From: Hermodarchaeum sp048939595 | Lineage (GTDB): Archaea; Asgardarchaeota; Hermodarchaeia; Hermodarchaeales; Hermodarchaeaceae | DNA: 31,394 nt | Assembly (NCBI GenBank): GCA_048939595.1 | Contig: JBHLPI010000021.1 | Coordinates: 1-31,394, forward strand | Reading direction: 5' to 3' | Part shown: positions 1 through 8,026 of the stretch, in pieces | How positions within the stretch are numbered: the first letter of the stretch is position 1 | How the letters are laid out: each line of letters starts with the position of its first letter | Notes under the pieces: generated by a model | What the model was told of the DNA's origin: nothing | The model's database searches: none | Seen by the model: the letters and a program-made list of their open reading frames with translations, nothing else | Made by a program: the position numbers and the translations under genes

Positions 1-181
1 GTAACCACCGGCTTTATCATTCTCTACAAACCAACGGATGTCTACTACAATGTATTCCCAGCCAAACTCTTTTAAGGCTCTTAAATCCGGAAACAAAAAA
101 TATTGAAACCAGCCAAAAAGCTAAAATTAAAATAAAAATAACCAACCTTACTCTAATTCGCTTAAAGAACACTCGAAACAT
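1..181 (-). pseudogene. Broken 5' part of a GH27-like alpha-galactosidase (remnant, cut by window edge)
   Basis: Read on the minus strand, bases 120 to 1 are open and encode a segment with GWEYIVVDIRW followed by VENDKAGGY. From memory this resembles the start of the GH27 (melibiase-type) alpha-galactosidase barrel. An in-frame TAG at 123-121 closes that frame upstream. A second frame starts with ATG at 181-179, preceded by a strong GGAGGGA. It encodes a basic N-terminus and a hydrophobic helix (a signal or membrane anchor) and then stops at 19-17. The likely reading is a secreted or anchored glycosidase whose 5' end has lost sequence and shifted frame. The usual GWxSW segment of the family is not visible. 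The downstream part lies outside the window, so an intact gene with an unusual start cannot be excluded. Confidence 0.45.
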
Positions 182-344
182 TCCCTCCAAATTATGGTTA
201 GTTCCTATATTCGGACATATGCTTTATATTTTTGGTTTGGATAATCAAAAAATATTGCAGCTCAAACCTAGAGATACTTAAGGAGTACATAATCAAAGAA
301 AATTAAAGGCGCTTTTCCATTACATTACTGGATGGGTATGGTTT

Positions 345-1163
345 ATGGAATCAATCTCTAGCATTTTCAGAAAACTACTGGTTCTCGATTTGCTTTTTAG
401 TTTACTTTTTTTCGTTCTAGTACCAATCGGAGACATGAATCGCAATAACCAGCTCCAACGAATCCCCCAGCAATATAATGAAGGTTCTTTTCAACCAAGT
501 ATTGTCTCTGTCGATCGAATACCACTTGAGGTGGAGTACTTCCACGATGTGAATGTTTCGGTGATGGTGCAAAACGCTTCAAACATCGCGCAAGTTACGC
601 TTCATTTTCGTATCAATATAGGCAACTGGCAGACCCAAGCAATGATTAATACCAGTTCCAACACCTTTTGGACGATTATTCCTCAGCAGGCGTGGCGAAA
701 CCACGTAGAATATTATATCAATGCCACCGACCTTGGAGGCCTCGTTACTATTGACGACAATGCCACTCGGTATTACAGCTACACCGTAGTTGATACCATT
801 CCGCCAAACATTCAGATTTTTCGTCCCTATCCCGGTGAACACTTCATCGGAGTGGTCACCTATGATATGGACTTCTCTGATCTTGGCAGTGACGTCGACT
901 ACAATGAATTGTACCTGAACGGAGAACTTTATGGTCATGGAACTGCTGACGGTTTTACTGGTTCTGGTTTACTGCCGGATGGTGCTTACACCCTTTGGGT
1001 GTTGGTGAATGATTGTGCGGGGAATCGGGCTGACGCTCAAGTGCGCTTCTCGGTTGAGAATCCATTTGTCATTCCTGTCCTTGTCTTGGAAGTTATGGCG
1101 ATTGGATCCGTGATAGTTATCTGCCTTATCGTGGGAGTATTTCTATTCAGCAAAAAACAGTGA
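345..1163 (+). CDS. Surface protein with Ig-like domains and two membrane anchors
   Basis: Predicted 272-residue cell-surface protein of unknown function. A hydrophobic stretch at about residues 9-28 looks like a signal anchor. A second at about 240-267 is followed by a short basic tail (SKKQ). The region between is beta-rich and looks like two Ig/fibronectin-like domains. The first ends in a motif with GG, DDN and YYSY at about 130-147, and the second starts after a TIPPNIQIF segment. The same DDN...YYS module occurs near the C-terminus of the M6 protease encoded at 5033-7135, so both probably face the cell exterior. The ATG at 345 has no strong Shine-Dalgarno sequence. No catalytic motif was seen. 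Confidence 0.75.
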   Translation: MESISSIFRKLLVLDLLFSLLFFVLVPIGDMNRNNQLQRIPQQYNEGSFQPSIVSVDRIPLEVEYFHDVNVSVMVQNASNIAQVTLHFRINIGNWQTQAMINTSSNTFWTIIPQQAWRNHVEYYINATDLGGLVTIDDNATRYYSYTVVDTIPPNIQIFRPYPGEHFIGVVTYDMDFSDLGSDVDYNELYLNGELYGHGTADGFTGSGLLPDGAYTLWVLVNDCAGNRADAQVRFSVENPFVIPVLVLEVMAIGSVIVICLIVGVFLFSKKQ

Positions 1164-1166
1164 AAC

Positions 1167-1283
1167 ATGTCAAAAAATGAAATTATGCAAGGACTCAAGG
1201 AAATATCTGAGACCAATCGGAACTTTGAGAAAAGTCATATTCTACCACTTTTTATAGCTACCCAAGCGCTCTGGTATAATTAG
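1167..1283 (+). CDS. Possible small ORF of 38 residues
   Basis: An ATG three bases after the stop of the preceding gene opens a 38-codon frame ending in TAG. The peptide is helical-looking and charged in its first half (it starts MSKNEIMQGLKE) and hydrophobic near the end. No family is recognised and there is no separate Shine-Dalgarno sequence. It could be translated by reinitiation after the surface-protein gene, or it could be a chance frame in an otherwise empty intergenic stretch. Confidence 0.2.
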   Translation: MSKNEIMQGLKEISETNRNFEKSHILPLFIATQALWYN

Positions 1284-1322
1284 ATGGAAATTTGCTAGTC
1301 TGGATAATTTATCAGTAAAGGG

Positions 1323-1694
1323 TCATTTTTCGCTTGAGCGATTGTAAGCATCTTTTATCCGGACAATATCGCCCCACATTTGAGTGCTCATTTCAAGGAT
1401 TAGTGTGTCTTCGATGGGGTGGAACTGATGATGAGTTCCCGGGGTAATATGCACGGTGTGACTTGCTTCCAACACTTCGTCCTTATCACCGTAGATAAGA
1501 CGAATTCGACCAGAAATGATATAGAAGATTTCATCCTTTTTTGTGTGATAATGTAATGAGCTAGATTTGCCTTTAACGAAAAAGAGTTCTTTGAGATTTA
1601 GTCCACGAAACGTACCGACCGGGCGTTCATATCCCCACGGTTTCTCTTTTTTCTCACCGAAGGGAACCACATCTTGATTCCCCATACTTTGCAT
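1323..1694 (-). CDS. Single-domain cupin protein
   Basis: Small beta-barrel protein of about 123 residues of the cupin_2 type, related to mannose-6-phosphate isomerase C-terminal domains. The first cupin motif is seen as HYHTKKDEIFYIISG, supplying H-x-H and a Glu ligand. The second is the TPGTHHQF stretch with the later His. It therefore probably binds one divalent metal. N-terminal KPWGYERP is typical of sugar-phosphate isomerase/epimerase-like cupins, so the substrate may be a nucleotide sugar or sugar phosphate, but this is inferred. Start choice: the GGAG at 1701-1698 rules out the upstream TTG, leaving ATG 1694 (spacing 3) or ATG 1685 (spacing 12). It lies downstream of the Cys-rich protein gene in the same direction, 30 bases or less apart, so the two are likely co-transcribed. 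Confidence 0.8.
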   Translation of the reverse strand: MQSMGNQDVVPFGEKKEKPWGYERPVGTFRGLNLKELFFVKGKSSSLHYHTKKDEIFYIISGRIRLIYGDKDEVLEASHTVHITPGTHHQFHPIEDTLILEMSTQMWGDIVRIKDAYNRSSEK

Positions 1695-1724
1695 TCGCTC
1701 CAAAATAATCTCTAGATGTAGACT

Positions 1725-2159
1725 TCACATTCCCTCATCAATAATCCGATCAATGATTTTCTGCAACTTTTCGTTATCTTTTATCAGTTCAGGTCTCCAG
1801 GATCGACCTTCGTGGATTCGCTCAGGTTCGCCAAGAATTTCTGCCATAACGGCTTCCAAGGATCTAGCTGCACGGGCATCTAATCGCGCACATTGGCCAA
1901 AGTAATCGCAATTTTTCACTGTACAGACACTCCCGACATCTAACCGGTAAACGCCAGGCTGAAGCAGAATCGCTTTGACCTGCAAGGGACAGGTGGGCGT
2001 TTCGTCGGAGAAGATCCAGATACCGTTTTCTCCTTCTATGACTTTCATCTTCGTCCCGATAATACGACGGGAACCTTGTTCAATCTCGTCAAGGGTTGCT
2101 ACAACAACCAAATCGCCGAATTCGCCTTTTGCTGGTTTCTTCGTCATCAAGTGTCGCAT
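1725..2159 (-). CDS. Conserved-looking Cys-containing protein, function unknown
   Basis: 144-residue soluble protein with no family recognised. The N-terminal half is beta-rich. Residues about 57-90 hold a Cys pattern, TCPLQ followed by SVCTVKNCDYFGQCARL, in which four or five Cys could bind a metal or Fe-S cluster. The C-terminal 45 residues are helical and acidic. The ATG at 2159 and a second at 2147 are both possible starts, and neither has a clear Shine-Dalgarno sequence. The gene ends about 30 bases before the cupin gene and probably forms an operon with it. The cysteine spacing is too irregular to call a ferredoxin or a standard zinc ribbon. Confidence 0.65.
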   Translation of the reverse strand: MRHLMTKKPAKGEFGDLVVVATLDEIEQGSRRIIGTKMKVIEGENGIWIFSDETPTCPLQVKAILLQPGVYRLDVGSVCTVKNCDYFGQCARLDARAARSLEAVMAEILGEPERIHEGRSWRPELIKDNEKLQKIIDRIIDEGM

Positions 2160-2251
2160 CCACGATACTTGGTCACTAGCTGAGCTAGTATTATTTTCCT
2201 AAGGTGCTTCGCCTTATATGCCTTTACTTCACTTTAGGTCTCGTTTGTAGC

Positions 2252-2482
2252 CTAATTTCCAAGGTATAAGATAAGACAAAGCAAGAATATCATACCAGCA
2301 AACAGGACTAGCACGACGGCAAGCTCAATCGTGAACAATGCTCCTAAGGGATTTCCAATAATAAGGGGCGGGTAAATGAATAGCATAATGAGTACGATAA
2401 GAAATACAATCCCGATTAATAATCCACGATGCCGCCGATTGAACAGCATGATTCGTTTCACCAAACGAGTGTTCAGCGTCAC
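2252..2482 (-). CDS. Small two-helix membrane protein
   Basis: 76-residue protein with a basic N-terminus (RLVKRIMLFNRRHRG) and two predicted transmembrane helices, about 21-42 and 50-73, joined by a short loop with PPLIIGNPLG. The positive-inside rule suggests both ends are cytoplasmic. The start is GTG at 2482, with an AGGAACAGGT stretch upstream as a likely ribosome site. An ATG at 2447 (residue 12) is an alternative that would remove part of the basic tail. No family is recognised. It is divergent from the transporter gene that begins at 2541, so the 58 bases between them hold both promoters. Confidence 0.6.
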   Translation of the reverse strand: MTLNTRLVKRIMLFNRRHRGLLIGIVFLIVLIMLFIYPPLIIGNPLGALFTIELAVVLVLFAGMIFLLCLILYLGN

Positions 2483-2540
2483 AGTCTTTGACCTGTTCCT
2501 TTAAGCCTTTCGTCATCGACAAAATTTCGAAGAACGAAGG

Positions 2541-3662
2541 ATGAATAAAAACCTCAAATTAGCAAACCTTTTGAGAAGCTCTTTTCCAGAGGTCTCACCT
2601 AGACATTTGGGTGCAACAGCAGTGGCTCTCTCAATTATTTCAATTGCTGCGATTCTAACTCTTGTGAGTGGCATCCTATCTGGTATTGGACATTCTATTC
2701 AACGATATGGACTTGATACGCTTCCAGAGTTAACTCCTCGTGCTTTTTATCATCGGCACCTCTACCTTATTTTCGCAATTTTTACAACTCCTATCTGGTT
2801 ACTCGGGGCTATTCTCGCAGTATCTGGTGCACTAATGCGCTGGCAAGCTTTCTCCCTAGGGGATGTCAGCTTCCTCAAACCTTTAACCAACATCAACATT
2901 CTTATTGTCATCGTCGTGGGCGTTCTTTTTCTAGGAGAAGTGATACGCCGATTTGAGTGGGTAGGACTCTTTGCACTCCTCTTAGGGGTCTTTACCCTGA
3001 GTCTTTTTGCTCAAGAGCGTATAATAAATACCTACAATGTGTTCTGGTATACATTATCCACAATAGTCTGCGTCATTCTTGTTGTACTCTTCGTTTTGAT
3101 TGGGTCGCATGAAACCCGCACACCGCGTGAAAAAGAATTATTTTTTGCTCTGGGATCAGGAATTCTCTATGGAATGGCTACAATCTACTTGAAAGCGATG
3201 ACAATTGAAGTCATCCAAGTCTTAGGCTATTTTAGTGTCTTAGATATACTTTCCCTCTTTATCTTAGTTTCTCGTCCCGCATTCTGGCTTTACCTTATCA
3301 GCTCCATCGTCGCCTATTTTCTCCTCCAATGTGCGTATTCTAAACGTCGGGTTTCAGTTGCCTTTCCTGTCAACAACTCTCTCTCGACCATTGTACCAAT
3401 CATCATTGCCTCGCTCGTATTTGGTGACTCGCTCTTCATTCTCATTAACGGGATGATCCATTTCCCACTCTCGTATCTCCCTGTCTTGGGAATCCTTGCT
3501 GTTCTTACTGGCTTACTCCTTCTTCGCCGCTTCCAAGGGAGTTCGTCCTCAACATCACTCGAAAAAATCCCAGTAGACGGTTCACGACTAGGGGAAACTA
3601 TTAAAGGGCTCTCCTCTCGTGCTCAATACCTGCTTGGTTTCCCAACTTCACACAACGGGTGA
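2541..3662 (+). CDS. DMT/EamA-like multi-pass membrane transporter
   Basis: 373-residue integral membrane protein with about nine or ten hydrophobic helices in two halves, separated around residue 195 by a charged loop (ETRTPREKELF). The layout, including the EVIRRFEW segment after helix 4 and the pattern of small residues, fits the drug/metabolite transporter superfamily or its NIPA-like relatives. The substrate cannot be read from sequence. The C-terminal 40 residues are polar and probably cytoplasmic. The next gene starts 7 bases after the stop with a GGTGA site at the gene junction, so the transporter and the PGK-like protein are almost certainly co-transcribed. This suggests a shared phosphorylated or three-carbon metabolite, which is inference. 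Confidence 0.75.
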   Translation: MNKNLKLANLLRSSFPEVSPRHLGATAVALSIISIAAILTLVSGILSGIGHSIQRYGLDTLPELTPRAFYHRHLYLIFAIFTTPIWLLGAILAVSGALMRWQAFSLGDVSFLKPLTNINILIVIVVGVLFLGEVIRRFEWVGLFALLLGVFTLSLFAQERIINTYNVFWYTLSTIVCVILVVLFVLIGSHETRTPREKELFFALGSGILYGMATIYLKAMTIEVIQVLGYFSVLDILSLFILVSRPAFWLYLISSIVAYFLLQCAYSKRRVSVAFPVNNSLSTIVPIIIASLVFGDSLFILINGMIHFPLSYLPVLGILAVLTGLLLLRRFQGSSSSTSLEKIPVDGSRLGETIKGLSSRAQYLLGFPTSHNG

Positions 3663-3669
3663 AATCATC

Positions 3670-4989
3670 ATGGACCGGTTTCTCTCCCAACTCGATGAAG
3701 CCTACGAATCAGGATACGAATTCGTGAAAAGCGGACCTATTCTGTTTAAACGGGCTGATATCAATTCAGTTATGCCTAATGCGGGAACAATCGTTAATGA
3801 TCGTCGTATTCGTGAGTCATTAGACACAAGTATCGAGCTTAGACAACTTGGTGCCTTTGCTATTGCAGAAGCTGCTCATCAGTCCCGTGTAGGCAAATCT
3901 GATTTCTATCCCACACTGGAACATAGCAAGGTGATGAATCGCCTTCTTAAAGATAAATATCCGGATACGTATGACGATTGGGAGTTTATTTTTGATGAAT
4001 CATGTTGGGGGCTCTCACAACTTGATTTGCTCATTAAAGGACGAAATGTCTTGAGTAATAATATTCGGTTCGCTCCTTGGGAACTTCAAGTCCCTTCAAA
4101 GCTTCATGAGATTCCACCAATTCAATTGATTGAAAAACTAAAGAAAGCAGGACATAAAATCGGTTATGTTCAAGATGCCTTTGCTTCAGCTCATAGAGGT
4201 GGAAAAGGGAAAGACACCTCTATGCTTGCCCTCCCTGCCTTTCTGAAAGAAAACCAAATCCCCGTTTTTCCCTCAAAACACTTTGTTAATGAGATGCGAA
4301 AATATGCCAACATTCATGAGTTAATCATCAAGGGAAAACGCGTTGTCATTGCATTATTTGGTGGAAAAATCAAAGACTATATCGATGTCTTATCCCTCTA
4401 TCAACGACGAGATAATACAGAATTTCTTGCCGGTTCTCTCCTCAGCCTCATCTTTCTAAAAAGCCAAAATCCAAGGCTTTCGTTTGGAGTCAACGAAGAT
4501 TTATTTTTCAAAGACATCGGTCAAGATGAACTTAAGCACTTCAAGGCGCATTACATTCCAGAACGTGTTCATTTAGCCCAAGACCTTCTCCTCTCAAGAA
4601 ATAATCAAATCATAACCCAGTCTATCAACTCAAACACTAATGTTCATGATGATGTCCAAGGTATTGGTCCATTAACGGCTCGGACCTTTGGAGAAATCGT
4701 CAAAGGCGCACAACTCTTAATCGTTAATGGGTGTCCTTGCAACATCAATCGGTTTGACGAATTTGGTACACCATTCACTGATTTTCTCCGACAAATTCGA
4801 AAACAAAACGCTAACCTAACTATTTATGAATGTGGTGGGGATGCGATTACTGCTATCAAGTTCACCGAGGTTCGAACAGATGTCAGTTCAACCGCCGGAA
4901 AACTGGGTCTTCTTGCACCCATGATCGAAACTACTGAAGACTTGGAACGCTTTGCTCCTTCAGTAATCCCATTAATCTCAATCGATTGA
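3670..4989 (+). CDS. Divergent archaeal phosphoglycerate kinase-like protein
   Basis: 439-residue protein that aligns by eye along its full length with archaeal phosphoglycerate kinase. Family marks present: RADIN at 28-32, NDRRIR at 43-48, AHQSR at 69-73 (usually AHQGR), SDF and TLE shortly after, NIRF at 131-134, DAFASAHR at 169-176, and NG at 353-354. These are mainly substrate-side residues. The nucleotide side is altered. The usual GGAKVxD reads GGKIKDY at 231-237, the usual GPMGVFE after NG reads CPCNINR, and the glycine-rich STGGGA reads SSTAGKL. The fold is well supported, but normal ATP-dependent activity is not. The start is ATG 3670 with GGTGA upstream; a longer frame to 3619 would overlap the transporter gene. 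It could be a second PGK with another nucleotide or substrate, or a non-catalytic relative. Confidence 0.82.
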   Translation: MDRFLSQLDEAYESGYEFVKSGPILFKRADINSVMPNAGTIVNDRRIRESLDTSIELRQLGAFAIAEAAHQSRVGKSDFYPTLEHSKVMNRLLKDKYPDTYDDWEFIFDESCWGLSQLDLLIKGRNVLSNNIRFAPWELQVPSKLHEIPPIQLIEKLKKAGHKIGYVQDAFASAHRGGKGKDTSMLALPAFLKENQIPVFPSKHFVNEMRKYANIHELIIKGKRVVIALFGGKIKDYIDVLSLYQRRDNTEFLAGSLLSLIFLKSQNPRLSFGVNEDLFFKDIGQDELKHFKAHYIPERVHLAQDLLLSRNNQIITQSINSNTNVHDDVQGIGPLTARTFGEIVKGAQLLIVNGCPCNINRFDEFGTPFTDFLRQIRKQNANLTIYECGGDAITAIKFTEVRTDVSSTAGKLGLLAPMIETTEDLERFAPSVIPLISID

Positions 4990-5032
4990 TAATCTATCAA
5001 TTGAAGTGTACTTCAAAGGTATGATTTCTCTA

Positions 5033-7135
5033 CTAGGTAATAGAGCGACCACAATGACCACAGAAAGTAGCATTAGGTGTTAATGGAGCTCCACAATGCC
5101 AACAAAAGCCCGTACGAACAGGTTCTGCTGGTGGAGCGCTATCTTTAGTCGATAGAGGATAAGTTGGGTTCATCGGTGTTTCTTGCTGTACTTCAGGAGG
5201 AGGCGCCCACATTGTTTCTTGGGTTCCACCTTTTCGCCGCTGAATTAGCCAACAGACAAAAAACACAATGATGAGTATCACTGCAGCGGCAATGATGAAC
5301 CAGATAATCAATCCAAATCCCGTAACAGCAAAAGAATAGTAAGCTCCACCGTTATCATCTGACACAGTTCGCCCGCCAGCATCAGTCACTGAAACAAAAT
5401 ATGTCACGGTTACACCAGGGAGAAAAGTTCCCATTGCACCTTGCCATTCGGTTCCATTGACAAAGGCCATGTCAATATGGTACCACCGCGTATCTCCTTG
5501 GCGCTGAAAGAAAATTGTTGCATTAACAATCCACGTATCATCCGTAGCATCTAATCGGACAATCACTAAGTCGCCAAAACCAGGAATCTCAGGACTATGA
5601 CTCACTCCACTAACGATTGGATCTTCTAAATCTACAACAAAATTCGAATGGATGGATAACCGGCGTCCAGAACCAGATAGTACCATAATAAGGGTTGCAT
5701 TATGTGCACCTGATGTGAGCCCTGTGATATCTTGACTCGTTCCTAGCCCTGAGTATTCTAACACACCATCAATGTATAATTCATAATGGTCAATCCCAGG
5801 ACCTGCAGCGCTACCAGTCCACTCTACGGTCATGTTCGGTGAAAGAATCGCACTACCATCTATGGGGTTTATGAATTCCATAAAGGCTCGGAGAACAGAA
5901 ATATTGTATGATTGTCCAACAATATTCTCAATGACCATGGAAAATTGCCCTGTCGAAGAGACATAAGACTTGACCTCACCTAATCCAATATCGAAAGCCC
6001 CATCATCAACCTGTAAAGTGCCGGGATGCGAATCAATTACCTTGACAATGCCTTCTCCCGTGTCCAGAGCTTCATCAATATAGGTAAGGACAACCCCTTC
6101 ACCACCAGCACCTGACCAGGGCAGCGAAGCGTCATAACCGATCTTTCGGCGAACCTCGATAAGAAAATATCGCTCTGAAGTGACATTGATTCGAACCAAA
6201 TGTGTTCCCGAGGTACTCTGTTCAAGTGGATCGATTACTCCCGTGTAATCCGCGAGTACTTCAACAGTTGTGCTTGCATTGACCCATCCCAACTGGGATT
6301 TACACCATCCCATCATATGAGAAGGCTGATCACCTAAACCCATCGGTCCATTCCAGGACCCACTGGCCATCAATCCCCAATGACCAACATAGATATTCCC
6401 TGAGTACGAAGTATCATAGAGGTCTGGTAATCCCAGATCATGACCGAATTCGTGGGCGAGTACGCCTACAAAGGAGGGGTCACCAACCGTGCTCTCTTCA
6501 GGGCTTACTGATGCACGGCGAATATGGACGCCATCATCAGTAAGGATGTCAAAATTCCACCATTCACTAGACCAATAATCCTTCCAGTCATGACTCAATT
6601 CTTGTCCCTGCCCTGCATGAATGATAGTCACACCATCATAGTTACTAAAGTCAACAGATGGGTCAGCCAAAGCAATTGATTCAGACACTAAATCGAAATT
6701 CGGGTCGCTGGGGAAAGAAGTGCCGTCTACATAATATTCTCGATTATTTGAGAGGCTTAACCAGCTTGTCGCATCACCATTAACTTGAAGGTTTCCAAAC
6801 GAAACCTCATCCATATAATCGTTCAAACCTGTAATTGCATTAGAACGGACCTGCGAAGAAGTGAACGTATGGGATTTGTCAGGGAATTCAACTAAAATGA
6901 CAATTAGGCTCCGGGTTCCCGTCACCTGTTTTGTAGAATAAGAAACATCAGGTGGGGCCGGGCCATCAAGACCGATACGTGAAGCCATTGGCTGAGCAGA
7001 TGCTAAGGGTTGCACCTGCGAAGTAATGTGTGAAGTGGTTCCCCAGACAAGGGGTGCTGCGCTTAATAATCCTAAAACGAGTATCAGCAGGAAGGCTGAA
7101 ATGCGCGTTGGTATCTGGGTTCTATCATACTTCAT
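5033..7135 (-). CDS. Secreted, membrane-anchored M6-family metalloprotease with C-terminal zinc ribbon
   Basis: 700-residue protein. Residues about 11-32 form a signal sequence. The immune-inhibitor-A-like M6 catalytic domain spans roughly 70-400, with the zinc motif HEFGHDLGLPD at 228-238 (His228 and His232 as ligands, Glu229 catalytic). Two beta-sandwich regions follow. A transmembrane helix lies at about 607-634, then a Pro-rich linker, then a zinc ribbon with C678, C681, C692 and C695. The protease would sit outside and the zinc ribbon inside. The usual role is extracellular protein degradation. The ATG start has GAGAGGT upstream. The gene is convergent with the PGK-like gene, and 225 bases separate its start from the GTPase gene; that stretch probably holds its promoter. 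The second beta-sandwich matches the surface protein encoded at 345-1163. Confidence 0.88.
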   Translation of the reverse strand: MKYDRTQIPTRISAFLLILVLGLLSAAPLVWGTTSHITSQVQPLASAQPMASRIGLDGPAPPDVSYSTKQVTGTRSLIVILVEFPDKSHTFTSSQVRSNAITGLNDYMDEVSFGNLQVNGDATSWLSLSNNREYYVDGTSFPSDPNFDLVSESIALADPSVDFSNYDGVTIIHAGQGQELSHDWKDYWSSEWWNFDILTDDGVHIRRASVSPEESTVGDPSFVGVLAHEFGHDLGLPDLYDTSYSGNIYVGHWGLMASGSWNGPMGLGDQPSHMMGWCKSQLGWVNASTTVEVLADYTGVIDPLEQSTSGTHLVRINVTSERYFLIEVRRKIGYDASLPWSGAGGEGVVLTYIDEALDTGEGIVKVIDSHPGTLQVDDGAFDIGLGEVKSYVSSTGQFSMVIENIVGQSYNISVLRAFMEFINPIDGSAILSPNMTVEWTGSAAGPGIDHYELYIDGVLEYSGLGTSQDITGLTSGAHNATLIMVLSGSGRRLSIHSNFVVDLEDPIVSGVSHSPEIPGFGDLVIVRLDATDDTWIVNATIFFQRQGDTRWYHIDMAFVNGTEWQGAMGTFLPGVTVTYFVSVTDAGGRTVSDDNGGAYYSFAVTGFGLIIWFIIAAAVILIIVFFVCWLIQRRKGGTQETMWAPPPEVQQETPMNPTYPLSTKDSAPPAEPVRTGFCWHCGAPLTPNATFCGHCGRSIT

Positions 7136-7360
7136 CTAGAGTAACCTCTCAAACCTTCTTATCCATGTTCTGTAATTGAAAGTGTGCAATTTGCAGGTGA
7201 ATAGTTCACCAATAATCTATGAAACCTCTTAAAAGCCCAGTCATAAACTTTCGGTTCTCTCTATTCCTAGATTTGGTTTTCTGGTTCCTCCGCAAAGAAA
7301 ATCCCCTTAGGTGGTGGACTCAAACGAATGTTGGAAATCAATTTGCATAAAACTGGAAGC

Positions 7361-7924
7361 CTAAGGAGAATCTTTTTTCTTTGTGTGCGATTCGTAAATC
7401 ATTTTTGCCAAGGTATTGAACGCTATGGACACATGATGCCCTGTTTTCGCTGAGGTCTCATGGTACTGAAACAGTCCAAGCTCTTTCGAAATACTTTCTG
7501 CTTGTGCACGTGTTATTTTTCGTTCGTTGTCCAAGTCCGCTTTGTTCCCAAGTAAAATGAGTAGGGGCTTTGGACCAACTGCTTCACGAAAGGCTTCAAC
7601 CCATCGAGGAATTGTTTCTAAGGTTTGTGGACGGGTTAAATCGAAAACCAGAACGCCCCCAGACGCTCCTTGACAATAACGTGTACGGAGATCTCGGAAG
7701 ATGTCTTGTCCCGCTAGATCCCAAATCAAGAGCTTAAACAAATGGGGATCGATCTTCGCATCATATGTGCTGATATCAATTCCAAGTGTACGATGATAAT
7801 CGCGTTCAAACTTCCCAGTTACATATTTGTTAACCAGGCTCGTTTTTCCAACTGCAGCTTCTCCAAGTGTAACTAGCTTATATACGGCATTGAAGCGTTT
7901 TTCTTCATCAGGAACAGGGCTCAC
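7361..7924 (-). CDS. Rab/Ras-like small GTPase
   Basis: 187-residue small GTPase. All G motifs are visible: G1 GEAAVGKTS at 21-29, switch-I Thr46 in RTLGID, G3 WDLAGQD at 68-74 with Gln73 at the Ras Gln61 position, G4 NKAD at 127-130, and G5 SAK at 158-160. It should bind and slowly hydrolyse GTP and act as a switch. The C-terminus ends KKKDSP with no CAAX or terminal Cys, so lipid anchoring as in eukaryotic Rabs is not indicated. The start is GTG 7924, well supported by GGAGGT seven bases upstream. The full Ras-like motif set, including the switch Gln, is typical of Asgard GTPases, although such proteins also occur in other prokaryotes. No GAP or GEF gene (longin, roadblock) lies in the window. 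Confidence 0.93.
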   Translation of the reverse strand: MSPVPDEEKRFNAVYKLVTLGEAAVGKTSLVNKYVTGKFERDYHRTLGIDISTYDAKIDPHLFKLLIWDLAGQDIFRDLRTRYCQGASGGVLVFDLTRPQTLETIPRWVEAFREAVGPKPLLILLGNKADLDNERKITRAQAESISKELGLFQYHETSAKTGHHVSIAFNTLAKMIYESHTKKKDSP

Positions 7925-8026
7925 TTCTCAACCTCCATAGCACCAGAAAGGAAACCCGACCTAACTAAAACAAAGTTTCCTTGTAAGAGTTTTCGAATTG
8001 CCACCACAAAAAACTTCCGAAACACC

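Noticed and set aside
2325..2522. Minus-strand 65-codon frame overlapping the two-helix membrane gene
   Set aside because: Its product has no membrane pattern or ribosome site, while the frame from GTG 2482 gives a clean two-helix protein.
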